DNA from: Hepsetus odoe
Lineage: Eukaryota > Chordata > Actinopteri > Characiformes > Hepsetidae
DNA length: 64,000 nucleotides
NCBI GenBank assembly: GCA_017165825.1
Contig: CM029387.1
Span: forward strand, 11,060,535 to 11,124,534
Direction of reading: 5' to 3'
The stretch's first letter is position 1, and each line of letters begins with the position of its first letter. The notes under the pieces are model-generated. The model did not search any database and had not been told where the DNA came from. It saw nothing but the letters and a program-made list of their open reading frames with translations. A program made the translations under genes and the position numbers. This document shows positions 36,520-49,100 of this stretch, in pieces.

Positions 36520-36800
36520 GAGCATCTTCCTCCACTCTTATACGTCAACCTGTGCACTGGGGCGGTCTTTGTTAACCCGGGCCTCAACCGATCCAGTGTG
36601 AGATTCTGTTTCATTGTCCGCATATTGATTTAGCAAAAGTTTTACACCGGATGCCCTTCCTGTCCCCGTCACTGCTCCCTGGGCCTTCAATAGCTGCCCC
36701 CTGCTACATGTGTGTATATGGGTGAAACGCAGAAGTTGAATTTCATTGTGTTGTGTTGTGTTGTGCTGTGTTTTCACAATGAGAAGGGTAGTCACTTTTA
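36520..36800 (+). mobile_element. Composite SINE/LINE tail sequence
   Basis: It contains TTTTACACCGGATGCCCTTC, then CACTGCTCCCTGGGCCTTCA, ATATGGGTGAAACGCAGAAG and a TTGTGTTGTGTTGTG tail, modules common at the 3' ends of fish retroposons. The family is not firmly identified. Confidence 0.55.
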
Positions 36801-37524
36801 CTTACATCAGTTCATTCCACTTCTTGGAAAAATACCTTCACCCACTGCATCCAAACGCTATGACTGAAAATAACTGACTGGGAGCAACCAAAATCTTTTG
36901 CCTTGGTTTGTATAAGAGTCTTATATTCCTTTCATTGTCACTGTAGGTGCCGTGTTTTATTTCAGTTAGAGTAATCAATAAACAAATCAATAAATGTATA
37001 CATTATACATTTATAAATATATAATTTATTTGTGCACACAAACATATACATATGCGGTTTAATTGAACTTTTTGAGCTTTCAGAATAGCAGAATTTTCAA
37101 GTACTTAACAAAAATTGTAAAATCAGTGATTTGTTTGCTTCAAAGTTTAAAAAGGTCTTTTTTAAAATTCTCATCCAGCCCAGAAGGCGGCGCACTCGGC
37201 AAATTGCACCCCTCTCTCTCTCTTTCTAGCGAAAACGCGCGCTACTGGATATCTGATTCTTGAATCGATTCTTTAGAACTTTCCGGTTCAAGGAATAAAT
37301 AATATCATTCAAGTACCAATTCATTCAGTTGCCGATTTTACACCGCCCTCAGATTCATACCGCCAGTTCATTCTGCCTCCCATTGCGCCCTAACGCCATC
37401 CCGAAGTATAGTTTGAATGTCCTATAAAACCCATCGTCAGACAACTTGCATCCATTTCGAAGAGCACTGTTTTTTTGGGGGTTTTTTTTGTGTCAAATTT
37501 TTAAATGAACGGAACAGAACAAAG

Positions 37525-37765
37525 TGTCTTCAGTAGTGGCCTAGTGCTTCGGAATTCGGTCTCATGATTGGAACACCAGTTGGTTGTCCGGAGGTTCCCT
37601 TGAGCACGGTACCGTCCCCATCACTGCTCCCTGGGAACTGGATATGGCTGCCTTCTGCACCACCTGGATGTGATGTGTCTAATGCAGAGAAGAATCTTGT
37701 TTCTGGTTCATTGTGTTCTGTGCTAATCGTGATGACAAATAGTTACTTTCACTATAAAATGACTT
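37525..37765 (+). mobile_element. tRNA-derived SINE, second family
   Basis: A tRNA-like head (AGTGGCCTAGTGCTTCGGAA with GGAGGTTCCC) is followed by CACTGCTCCCTGGGAACTGG, TAATGCAGAGAAGAATCTTG and a CATTGTGTTCTGTG tail. It shares its 3' half with 36655-36800 and, reversed, with 7561-7640. Confidence 0.65.
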
Positions 37766-38034
37766 CAAGTGATAAAAAGTATATTTACATTATTCTACCT
37801 TAGATTATAACCGCAGAATGAGTTCTTTAAAATGACCATTTTGGAGATATGAGGTATAATTGGAGATACACATATAATCTGTATATTGTCTTGTGGTCTT
37901 GACATTTATTTGTACATTTTCTGCTCATCCTGTTTATCCTCAATTTGCAAAATCTAAGTTATACCTAATTAAATATTATTACAAAACTATGGGATTAAAA
38001 TTATAACTTGTATGAATCCAAATATTATCAGAGA

Positions 38035-38222
38035 CGAAACGAGAGTCGGTTCGTTCGAATATTTCAAAAGAACCGATTCAGAAGTTCGAATCTCGGAGTC
38101 GGACGTGCACGTCACTTTGGCGCCGAGTGTTCGGTGTTTGAGCGCGCGCGAGACTGGTTAAAAACAGTGAAGCTGCAGACGGAGCGTGTGAACACTTAGA
38201 GAATTTATATTCCACCGTAATC
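38035..38222 (+). promoter_or_regulatory. lig1: lig1 promoter and 5' UTR with E2F-type site
   Basis: A CpG-rich segment immediately upstream of the ATG. TTTGGCGCC at 38116-38124, about 100 bases before the start codon, fits the E2F consensus. LIG1 is a known cell-cycle-regulated replication gene. No TATA box is evident. The segment 38037-38103 contains partly palindromic TCGGTTCGTTCGAA / TTCGAATCTCGGAGTC sequence that may be repeat-derived. Confidence 0.6.
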
Positions 38223-39534
38223 ATGCAGCGAAGCATAGCGTGAGTGTTTTCCCTTTTGCCTCTTCTGTTCTGAACGTAATTTTAGACAGGTTTACATTAC
38301 CGTGTGTTAAAAGCCGCAGCAGCAGACTCAGCTCGGCTAGCAAACCAACCGCCATTGCAGTTCCTGGAACAGTTTAAATCCCACAATATACACAAAGTAT
38401 AATAAAACACAAACCAAGCAAATGTCCGGTCGTTTTTTTTAACGAGACATGCTATGTTTTCAAAGGGTTTGAGTGCGTTAAAGTTAGTTTCCTGGCTAGC
38501 GTTAGCCGAGCGGTTAGCATTTTTAGGATGAATCAACGATAAACGACCAGTAATCTGCCGGGATACAAATTTAGGATTTTCTCAATTGAGAAAAACAGCA
38601 TTCTGAGCTGGTTTAAAGTGTAAGTTCAGTCAGAAGGGTGTGGGAAGTCAGTTAACGTTGGTCACTCGGCGAGTAACGGAAAACACGGCTGACGACGACT
38701 TAAAGTTCACCTCAGAGATGCTGAGGCTCAACAGAAGAACGTCCCTGAAAACTTCTCCGCTGCTGGTCTGTGTGTTGCTGTTGATGCCTGGGATTTCCCG
38801 CTTGGTAGCGCTGCTGTCGCTCTGGATGAGAGAGAGAGAGAGAGAGAATATGAAAGAAAAATAACAATTTCACTGTTTTAACCCCCAATTGCAGGTCCTT
38901 TTTTCAGCCGGTGAAATGTAAGGGGAAGAATGACGGGCCGGTCAAAGCAAAGTCTGAGTAAGTACAGCCAGAAATCACTATCTTGTTGTTTGTCAATAAT
39001 ATGGATGTAATTTTAGTCTCACTTCAGAAGTTTGTGTAGCATTGGTTTCAAATACCTTTTGTAATCGCTCTCTGGAATTGGTGATAAACAGTTAAAAGTT
39101 GTAAAGACTGTTAATCAAAAATCTTTATATCCTTTACTTATGTTTATCTCTCTGAAATCTTCGATTGCTCAGTTCAGTTTCACTCTGAAAATACTAGCAA
39201 AGTTCATCTATAATTTCTTTTTAATAAAGTTAGAGTTTTGATACCTGCGAGGGGCTTACTTGTACTATCTGTCTCACCCCAGACCAGTCAAAAGCCCCCT
39301 TAAAACTCAGAACGGTGAGAAGGAATATGATTCACCGGTGAAGAAGACAGGTAAACGCAGCCGACCGATCCTAGACAGTGATGAAGAAGATCAGCCAACA
39401 GTAAAAGATGTCCATGAACAAGAGAAAGATGAAGCTGTCAAGCCAGACAAGGAGAAGGTATACACTATTTATTTATTAATTTTTTACTTGCCTGATTATA
39501 TTTCATGTTTAATAAATTTGTGTATGTATTTTTG

Positions 39535-39583
<49 letters not shown>

Positions 39584-40152
39584 TCAGTAACTGAGCAATC
39601 TTTTGGTTTAGGTTAGTCTTGTAATTTACAATACCTCTTTTTCAAAGACCAGTGAGGGTAAGGCCACCCACAGCCCAATCTCTCCAAAACAACTTGCTAC
39701 ACCAATCACCCCTGTCACCCCTGCAACTCCTGCTGTTTCAACAGCTTCAGGCACCCCAGTTACACCTGTTACTCCAACGTCCACTTCACCCTCTGGTATT
39801 CCAAAACGGAAAACTGGTCAGTGTTTGACCATCCTTTTCATCCCACTGATTTTTGGATATATTTTTGTTTATTTATCAGAAAAGTTTTCTTCAAACTGCT
39901 GTTCGGTTGTGTTTATTACATGTATTACTTTCTGTCTAGCTCGTAAGCATTTTCCCAAGAGGAAGTTGGATAGCAGTTGTGATGAAGAGAAAGAAAGAGA
40001 TGAGACAGATGAGAAAGAAGGACAGGATTGTAAAAGAGCAAGGATGGATGGATCACCTGACCAGAGGGCTAACACAGGTTAAAACATTACTCAATGACAG
40101 AAAACTCAAGAGTTTTGCTGAATCAAAAGAATATCTACTTAAAGTTTGTTTC

Positions 40153-40194
<42 letters not shown>

Positions 40195-43100
40195 CGCGTT
40201 CAGGGGAGTGAGAGATTGTATCAAGGTCTTCAGCATAATTGTAATGTCAGATCCAAATATTGTTAACTAAACACTAAACAAAAAATCTGAGAAATGTGGC
40301 AGAATAATTTTTTACTGCTTTTTGCCTCTTCTGTATTTTTTTCTGAAAACAGGTAGTGAAGAAGAGATAATGGAGGTGGAAGAAAAGATTGTAAATGGAG
40401 AGGCCTTTGAGGAACAACAGAAATCAAATAATGAAAGGATAGATGAAGAAGAAACGCGTGTAAATGAACAGGTGAAAATACAGGTTGATGAAGACAATAT
40501 TAAATCTACAGAAGAGAACGCAACCAATAAGGAGGATAAAGCAAACAACGAAAAATGCAGTCCTGCACAGGAAGAGAAGGATGTAGAGGAGGAGAAAAAG
40601 GAGGGATCTGCTAAGAAAAAACCTATCAGCAGTTTCTTTGGTGATATGTTTCTCCTTTGTTTTTTTCTGTAATTATCTGTATGTGTGCATTATTGTTTTT
40701 ATGTATAATCTCTAATCTCTATCTCCTGTAGCACCCAGAAAGACTGCAGTGAAGCTAGAAAAATCTGAAGAAAGAAGTGATGGTGAAAAAAAGAAAAATG
40801 AAGGAAAGTCTTCAGCTGTCTCTGGGGAAAAAGAGCAGAAAGGGTAAAAATGAAACAGGAATTGAGATTTGAAAATGCCTTGGAAAGGAGGGTTTTTAGG
40901 CATAAATTTGTCATGTATGATGGAGTGCCAAAGTTTTTTGAAATAGTTGAAAATTAATTTTTTGCTGGTAATTAACCACAGAAAATTGTTTAGATTTCTT
41001 TCTTGGTTTTGTGAGATTTCATTTGTTTTTATATTTTTATTTTTTATATTTGTGTGACAGTGAAAAGGGTGTAGAGCCTGCAAACCAGAGCCAGTACGAT
41101 CCTTCAAAAGCCCATTACCATCCTGTTAATGATGCCTGCTGGAAGAAGGACCAGAAGTAAAACCCCTTATACAATACTATTTTTATTTGATTGTTGTTTG
41201 CTTATTTATTATACTTAATTGATTAGTAATATTAAAGGTCTTGCAATGTGCATTGGATGTAATTTCAATTGTTCGCTGTCTGTCTTTCTTCTTCTCTCTA
41301 AGAGTTCCATATCTGGCTGTTGCTCGTACCTTTGAGAAGATCGAGGAGGATTCTGGCAGGTCTGGTTTCCTTTTTCATATCAGTTTTTTGGTTCTCTAGG
41401 GATTTGCTTTATGCGTAATGTCTTTGTTCCTGACTGTAAGCGTTCTTCATGTGCTTTTGACTGCAGGATTTATTTTAAGGCTTTGTCTGTGTCCTACAAA
41501 CTAATCCTATGAAATAATGGAACAAAAAGCTGTTTTTTATGCCTGTTTGAGGACAATTTATTTATTTTTTAAAAAATTTTTATTGGAAAAGCATGAAATG
41601 TCTTGTGCATACATTTTTATATATTTTTTTCCTCCCTTGTAAAAATAGATTTTAATTGCATATGGCCATGAGTATGTATTTAGAAAATTAACAGTAATCT
41701 GTATGTCTGTGTACTTTTGTTTTTGTTCATTCTAGACTGAGAAACATTGAGACACTGTCTAACTTGCTGCGATCTGTCATCTTGCTCTCTCCAGGTATAT
41801 GTGTGACTTTTGTAATTACCTATCTGGTAGTATGCCCCAAATAAATGCAGATACTGTGCAATACTGCGTCATAAATTTGGACACACAAACGGGCCAGTTG
41901 CTTAGCACTTGTGTGTTGCTAGTGACATTAGCCTTGCATGGACACAACCACTATAAAGAGTTTTGCTGCAAGAAAGCTACCTGAAAACAAATCATTAGGG
42001 GCCTGTGAAACAATGTGGCTTTGTGTGGGTGTTTTTTAAGACAACGATGGCTTGTTCATGGCTTATTTCTGGAACTATCCAACTATACAGCAACTTATTC
42101 TTAATGTGGGAACAGTTCAGCACACTTTTTTATTTTTCGCTATATCATTATAAATCTTAATGTTTTCAACCATGGGTTAGATTTGGAGGATAATGTTGAC
42201 AGACTTAATTATTTTCTATTAAAACCTGATTGTTAATTATACCTGACTAGAACTCTGGAAGTAAGGCAGATACACAATTAGGATGTTATGTTAGCTGTAC
42301 ACAAGACATGGATAAGTTCATGTCTCATTTCTCTAACTAGACAGTGATGTGAAGTCTCACTAAGTATTATACCATCTGATAGAGATTTCAAATTGCATGG
42401 CCTGCATAATTGAGTAAAATTCCATAAAGTTGAAGTTAAAGCATGGCCGCACCGAATGCTAGACACATTTCATTCTCGTTATAGCGGTATAATAGTGGTA
42501 GCTTGAAGTGACACATGTAGGAATTTCACATAAGACCCTAAACTGCTAAAGATAAATATAATAGATTATTAATTTAAATTGAACTCTTTCAAACTTAACT
42601 TTAAGTGCTTTTAAATATTCTTTTTTTTATTTATTGTTTGGAATTAATTTTTAGATGGTGAGGTCTTGAAAGGATGCACGAATGAGCTTTACCTATTGTT
42701 CAGTTCTGTATTTAATATTTTGCTGTTTAAAATTTTTTGTTGTACTATTGTTTTAACTTGTTTATTTGTAATAATTAAAGCAACAGGTAATATATAAGAG
42801 TAGACTTACTGTTTTCTAATAGATTTTCATGTGGAAAAACAAATGTCACTTCATTGTATTCTGACATCTTGAAATTTTTTGCTCAAAGTTTTGCTCATTT
42901 CAGTCACTACTACTTCAGACTACTAGAACTTCCTTTTTTGATGAATGAGTAGTTTGATGAATCTCAGTACAGAGACACTCCTTTCTTTATTTTGCTAGAT
43001 ATGATGAATGGTGGAGAGTTATGTGTCAGCACTGGAAGAAGATGGATAGTGAAGGGAATTTGGGCGTTTGTTTTTATTCTCTATACTTCAGCTCATAGAG

Positions 43101-46100
43101 CATGATATAAATGATCTGAAGGCTTTCAGTGTTTTCCTTTTCTACTTGGCTGATTTCCTTTAGGATTTCTTTTTTTTTTTTTTTAAACTCCAGAGTAAAT
43201 TATATTGTTTGTTTCTGTTTAGTTTATATTAGAAAAAGCATGTCTCTTGTTGATGGTCTTAATTGCATAAGCCCAGCGACCCAAGCATTCTGATCTAAGT
43301 TCTAATGTGATTTGTGCCAACTGAGGGTTGTATTAATTATTTGGGTGACCTCTAGTGTTAGCAATTTTAGCCTTGTAGCTTAAATAAACTGATTAAGCAA
43401 AATCTGGACACCCAACATGCTATTACAGGTTTGCTGTGAACATTTAAGAATGCGTGTGGGTGTTTTTTTTTTTTTTGTTTTTTTTGTTTTTTTTGTTTTT
43501 TTTTGGCTAATTGTGAAATCTAGCAATGCTCAGAGTTAGGTTTTAGGTTAAATAAGTGGCCATTAATAAAGGTTTCCGCATTCAGTGTTATTACATATTG
43601 AATTGTGCAGGATCTCTAATCCCAGCATTCAAATCCTGCATGGTAGTAATCCAAAGTAAGCATCATATTATGGATTTTTATTTATTTATTTATTTTTACA
43701 TTTTTAATTGTTTATTGTATATCTTGCACTAACAAAACAATGTCTTAGAGTGATGTTTAATAACCAGCCACCTTTTTTAGTTTTTATTGTTGTATTGGTA
43801 CTTTTCTGATTATGTGTGTTTTTGTGTGTGCGTGCAGGTGACCTGTTGTGCTGTGTGTACCTGTGTTTGAACCAGCTTGGCCCTGCTTACCAGGGTCTTG
43901 AGCTTGGCGTTGGAGAGACCGTGCTGATGAAGGCTGTCGCCCAGGCAACCGGTCAGAGCAATACATGCGCATATACCTTTCTGAGCTAAAGTATAACAAC
44001 CAAAGAAAATCTGTATTATTTCACCTAAGAAATAAAATTTTCAGCCAGTGTTACCAGTTCTTAAACACCTGGCCAGAATATTTCAAATCAAAAGCAAACT
44101 TTCCGTTTGGCCACAACTATTTATATATTTATTTACATCTTTCCAAATTAACTGTGTGTTGTCGTTGCTAGGGCGCCAGCTGGACAAAATCAAAGCAGAG
44201 GCTCAGGAAAAAGGTGACCTTGGATTGGTGGCTGAAAGTTCCCGTAGCAACCAGAGAATGATGTTTGCTCCTGCAAGTCTGACAGCAACAGGCGTGTTCA
44301 GTAAACTGAAGGAAATAGGCAACATGAGTGGCAACTCTGTAAGTGGGGAAAAAAACACAAATTTAACAAAGAAAAAATGCTCATGCTTTTTATCTGGACT
44401 GATTTAAGCCAAAACATAGCACTGTTTAATTCCATTGTCTCTGCCTCTCTCTCTAGGCTATGAATAAGAAAATTGACATTATTAAGGGTCTCTTTGTGGC
44501 TTGTCGTTTCTCAGAGGCCAGATACATTGTACGGTCAGTCCTCTTTACTTACTAGAACATACACTACACAGCTCTTACTAATTGTTACGTCTGCTTCATA
44601 ATTATTAGTGCCATTGGGGAAAGATGGTGGGGGTGTCATGGGGAGAAATGCTTTATGATTGATCAACTCAATCACACATTAAATATAAACACTTTGTCAA
44701 TTTTGAGCACACTTTCTTTCACTTCTTACCGCAGCCTTCCTTTGCCAACAACAGCACCATGTATTTTTCTGCCATATTTCATGAGATTAAGGAACGCAAA
44801 GCAATGAATCTGAGATCATACCTCATTACACAATCCACACATCCTCCAGGTTTCCCGAACTTTTAAGCTCACCCAACAGAGGTGTTTTTTTAAAAGTGGT
44901 GCTTAGGTCAAATCTGAGCACAGAACCGAGGTGCAGTCAAATAAATTCTTATATCCAGTGTAATCCTTACCCTGTAGCTTCTTTAACAATGCTCCTCACT
45001 GACTGTCTCACTTATGAAGGTCTCATTCAAAATGTGTATTGGTTAATCTTCAATTTCTTAAGGGTACTTACAACTGATGTTTTTAAACATTAATATTTTT
45101 ATGTTTTCTGTTTGTTAGACTATATTTAATGGAATAAAGATAAATTTTAAAAATCGGTGCGTTTGAGCTGATTATAGTAAATCTTTCATGACTTAGAAGC
45201 TTGCTCTTAACTAGAGCGTTCTATACCATTATGACTGTGTATTTTGATGGACAGGTCATTGGCAGGGAAACTGAGGATTGGACTGGCTGAGCAGAGTGTT
45301 ATAGCAGCTTTGAGTCAGGCTGTATGTCTGACCCCACCAGGCCAAGGTAAATTATGACTGAATTTAGCCAATATCTAATTTGTTGATTTTAATATTTAAT
45401 GTCAAATTTTTATCATTATTTTTAACACTTGTATCTGCTTTTATTTTGCATCATATTACTTATACTGTGTGTGTATGTATCTTTTTCAGCTTTCCCACCC
45501 GGTGTTATTGATGCAGGGAAAGGAATGAATACAGAGAGCCGAAAAGCATGGCTCGAAGAGAAGGGACTCATTCTGAAACAGACATACTGGTACAGAGTAT
45601 TTCATTGTCAGTGTCAAGTTAGACAGTTGGAAGTTCTGTGTAAACATTTCTGAAACAAATTCTTAATTGACAAGATGCTATAAATACGGGTTTTAGTGTT
45701 TTGTTATTTTTTCCCAGCTGAATGATGGACAGTGTTTATTTATTTTTAAAAAATATATGTATGTAAAATATTTAATCAACCATGCTACAATTTGACTGGT
45801 GTTAAAGGAATATTATAACTTCTTTCCCCTTTTCAAATATTCTGTCCAGTGAAATGCCAAATTATGATGTTATAATCCCTGTCCTGTTAAAGGAGGGCAT
45901 AGATGAGCTGCCTAATCACTGCAAACTCACTCCAGGTATTGCATCTCATAAGGTTATGTGAACTCTCTTTACATTGATACTGAAAGTACTCGTGTTTATG
46001 GAATTGTGTTTGCATGTGTATGCATTACTTCTAGGTGTGCCCCTGAGGCCTATGTTGGCTCATCCTACAAAAGGAGTGGGAGAGGTAATGAAGAGATTTG

Positions 46101-49100
46101 ATGAAGCAGCTTTTACCTGCGAGTATAAGTACGATGGAGAGAGAGCACAGGTGTGTGCATGTTTGTAAACCTGTATATGCATATTTTGGTTGTGACCACT
46201 AAAAGCAGTCAAAGCTCTTTGTCTGTTGTTTAATGGAATCATAGTTAGTGTTCCTAGATACGATTTAATGCAGTGGGTTCTCCTCTTAAGTGCTTACAAA
46301 TCAGCTCATTCTCAAACCTGTGTTGAAGTAAAGTGGGTATGTTGAACAACAAGAATGTTGCATAGCATTCGGTGAACTTAACGTTTCATCTTTCATCATT
46401 TTATGAGTTCAATTTTTGATTAGGTTTGATTTGTTTAACAGATCCATATTCTTGAAAATGGGGAAGTTCGTATTTTCAGTCGCAATCAAGAGGATAATAC
46501 CAGTAAATACCCTGACATCATCTCAAGGATCCCGCAGGTAATATTCAAATGTAAACTGCCCCACTCGCTGTCATTCTATACATGTCTTTGAGTGTTTATC
46601 TTATTCACACACTTGCTCAGGTTTAACATCTCACAAAATCCTGGTATTCCCATAAACAGCAAATCTCCACACACTCACTTGGATTTTTTGATCATCTTTG
46701 AGACCCTCTCTGCTTTTTCCTACTTGTGCTTGCTTAATTCTACCTCTCCTGCTTTTTATTTACAGCATACCACCCCCCCCCCCATTCTCATACTCTTACT
46801 TATCTGTTGTACATGCTGAGATACAGCAGCAGTAGCTTACACAGACACTGTGTTGTCCTTATCAGTGAGTCTATACACACTCATAACTCAAAGCTGTTGG
46901 TGATATCTGATTTTCTTTCTGTCTTCCTTCCTGTCTTGTTTTCAGGTAAAGAAGGATTCAGTGCGTTGCTGTGTGTTGGACTCGGAGGCTGTTGCTTGGG
47001 ATAGAGAGAAAAAACAGATCCAGCCCTTTCAGGTCCTCACCACTCGAAAGAGGAAGGTGAGAATTGAAGGATTGTTGTAGGCTCAGTTTAGACCATCCAG
47101 TAGCCATGCTAAAGTTTAGAACTGTATTACAAAGTGCATACTTTGGTGAGTGGAGCTGATAAGTGAGCTGTAGATACTACATCAGTGAGTGTAGATACAA
47201 CGTAGGTATGTATGTTATGCATATTGAAGGGCAGAGGTGGGTTAGTTGGGGTGAAAAAAAACAGACAGCTATTTAGGATGGTATCCATACAGTACACTAA
47301 GCTGTTTGGATTTTTTTTTTGTGTGTGCATGAACCTTCCAGTTTGCCTTTTTATATTTGGAGTGCTGCCTTGTTCATGTAAACGCCCTGAAGTATTGATT
47401 AAGGATTTATGCCCTAGAGCTGTACTGAGGTCTGAAGGAGTAAATGTGGTTTTGAATTAACAATGCGTAGCTCTCCACTTTCTCCACATTGTGTCCTTGA
47501 GCTTGCAATGTGTGTTGTTTTTTTTTTTTTTTTTTTCTTTTTTTTTCTTTTCTTTTTCTTAACCACCACATAATAATGTGATTGTGGTAGGTCAGCCTCT
47601 CAGTCCATGTGATCATTAATGAATGAAAATAATTTTAGCCAAGCCTTTCAAACGAAAACTTTGCCATGAAAATTAAATGACTGGTTTTTCTTTTTAGTCC
47701 TAACTGTAAAAGGGTGTGCCAAATAGGGACTCAGTAAGATGAAAAGAACCATTAAAAAGAGTTTTTGATTTTTCAGTGAAAATGAACATCCATTAAGTTG
47801 GGGGAAAATGGGTAGTAATGCCCACTGTATGAACAATATCTGTTTACCATAAAGCTAAACCACATATTTGCAAATAGTTACCCATGCACAGGATACTGCG
47901 TAAACCTTCAAACATAGGGGAAATAAACTGAAACAGCAGCTGAATCTGTATTTATAGCCAAAAATGTCTTGTTCTGAAGAATCATCCATTGATTTGTCAA
48001 ACTTTTAAAGAATTTATAATTTAATGGAAATCAGTGGAAATTTTGCTTTCATTTAAAAAAAAGATTGGCAAACCATTTCTTAAATGGAATGTCTTTTTCA
48101 CAATGCATATTATATTATCACAATGCATATTCAACAAGTATTATACAGCATCCTTAGTGATCACTGTTGCAACAACTGTATGCCAGCACTTTTTGTAATA
48201 TTTAGTAATTGTTAAAATACTGCATTCTTTACATGATATTTGATTATAATTCATTTAACATATAGTTATGTTTAACATATAATTACTCAGTGTTCTTTTT
48301 CTCCAGGAACAGCAGTTCTCTTTGGTAAGAAAGTGTCCCGCCCCCTCTGTCAGCTACAGGGCTCAATTTCAGTTTGGCAAATACTCTAATCCCAGACGAC
48401 ATGCTATCGGTTTATGATTTTAAGAATGCTAATCTTTTTTTTTTTTTTTGTTTTTTTTTTTTGTTGTTGTTTTACAGGCATAAAGCATTCATGCATATTA
48501 AGTGAGAACTCCCCTAATTGATACTTCAGCGGTGGGTGGGCTGGGATATGGTAGTGGAATGAAGGAAAGAGCGAGAGGTCTTAGAAAGGTGAAGGAGTAA
48601 ATGAGTGTTGAGAGTGGGTAGACAAAGTTAGAGTGAGAAGAGGTGAGGGGTAGAGAAAGCAATTTGGAAGGATGGACAGATGGCGAGGGGGCGTAGGTGG
48701 AATTTCATTTTTGTGTTTTAATGAGTTTGTCTGTTTTTTAGGATGTCGATGCATCTGAGATAAAGGTGCAGGTGTGTGTTTATGCTTTTGACCTCCTGTA
48801 CCTGAATGGAGAGGTAAGGGTATGATGATCACTATTTCTGTATTTTAGTCTTCCCTACTTTCATACAGCTCATTCAATTAAGTTGGCTATCAATGTTCAC
48901 ATGAACTCATAGGTATAATAAATAATAGTTTTTTTTTTTTGCCTTATACGTGGGTGGAGGTAGTAGTTGTCTAGTGGTAGAATACCTGCCTATAGACCAG
49001 GAAGTTGCAGTTTCTAATCCCACCTCCAGCACTACCGCCATGGGTTCCTGAGCAAAAACTCCTTAACCCTAAGTTGCTCCAAGGGGACTGTCCCTGTAAT

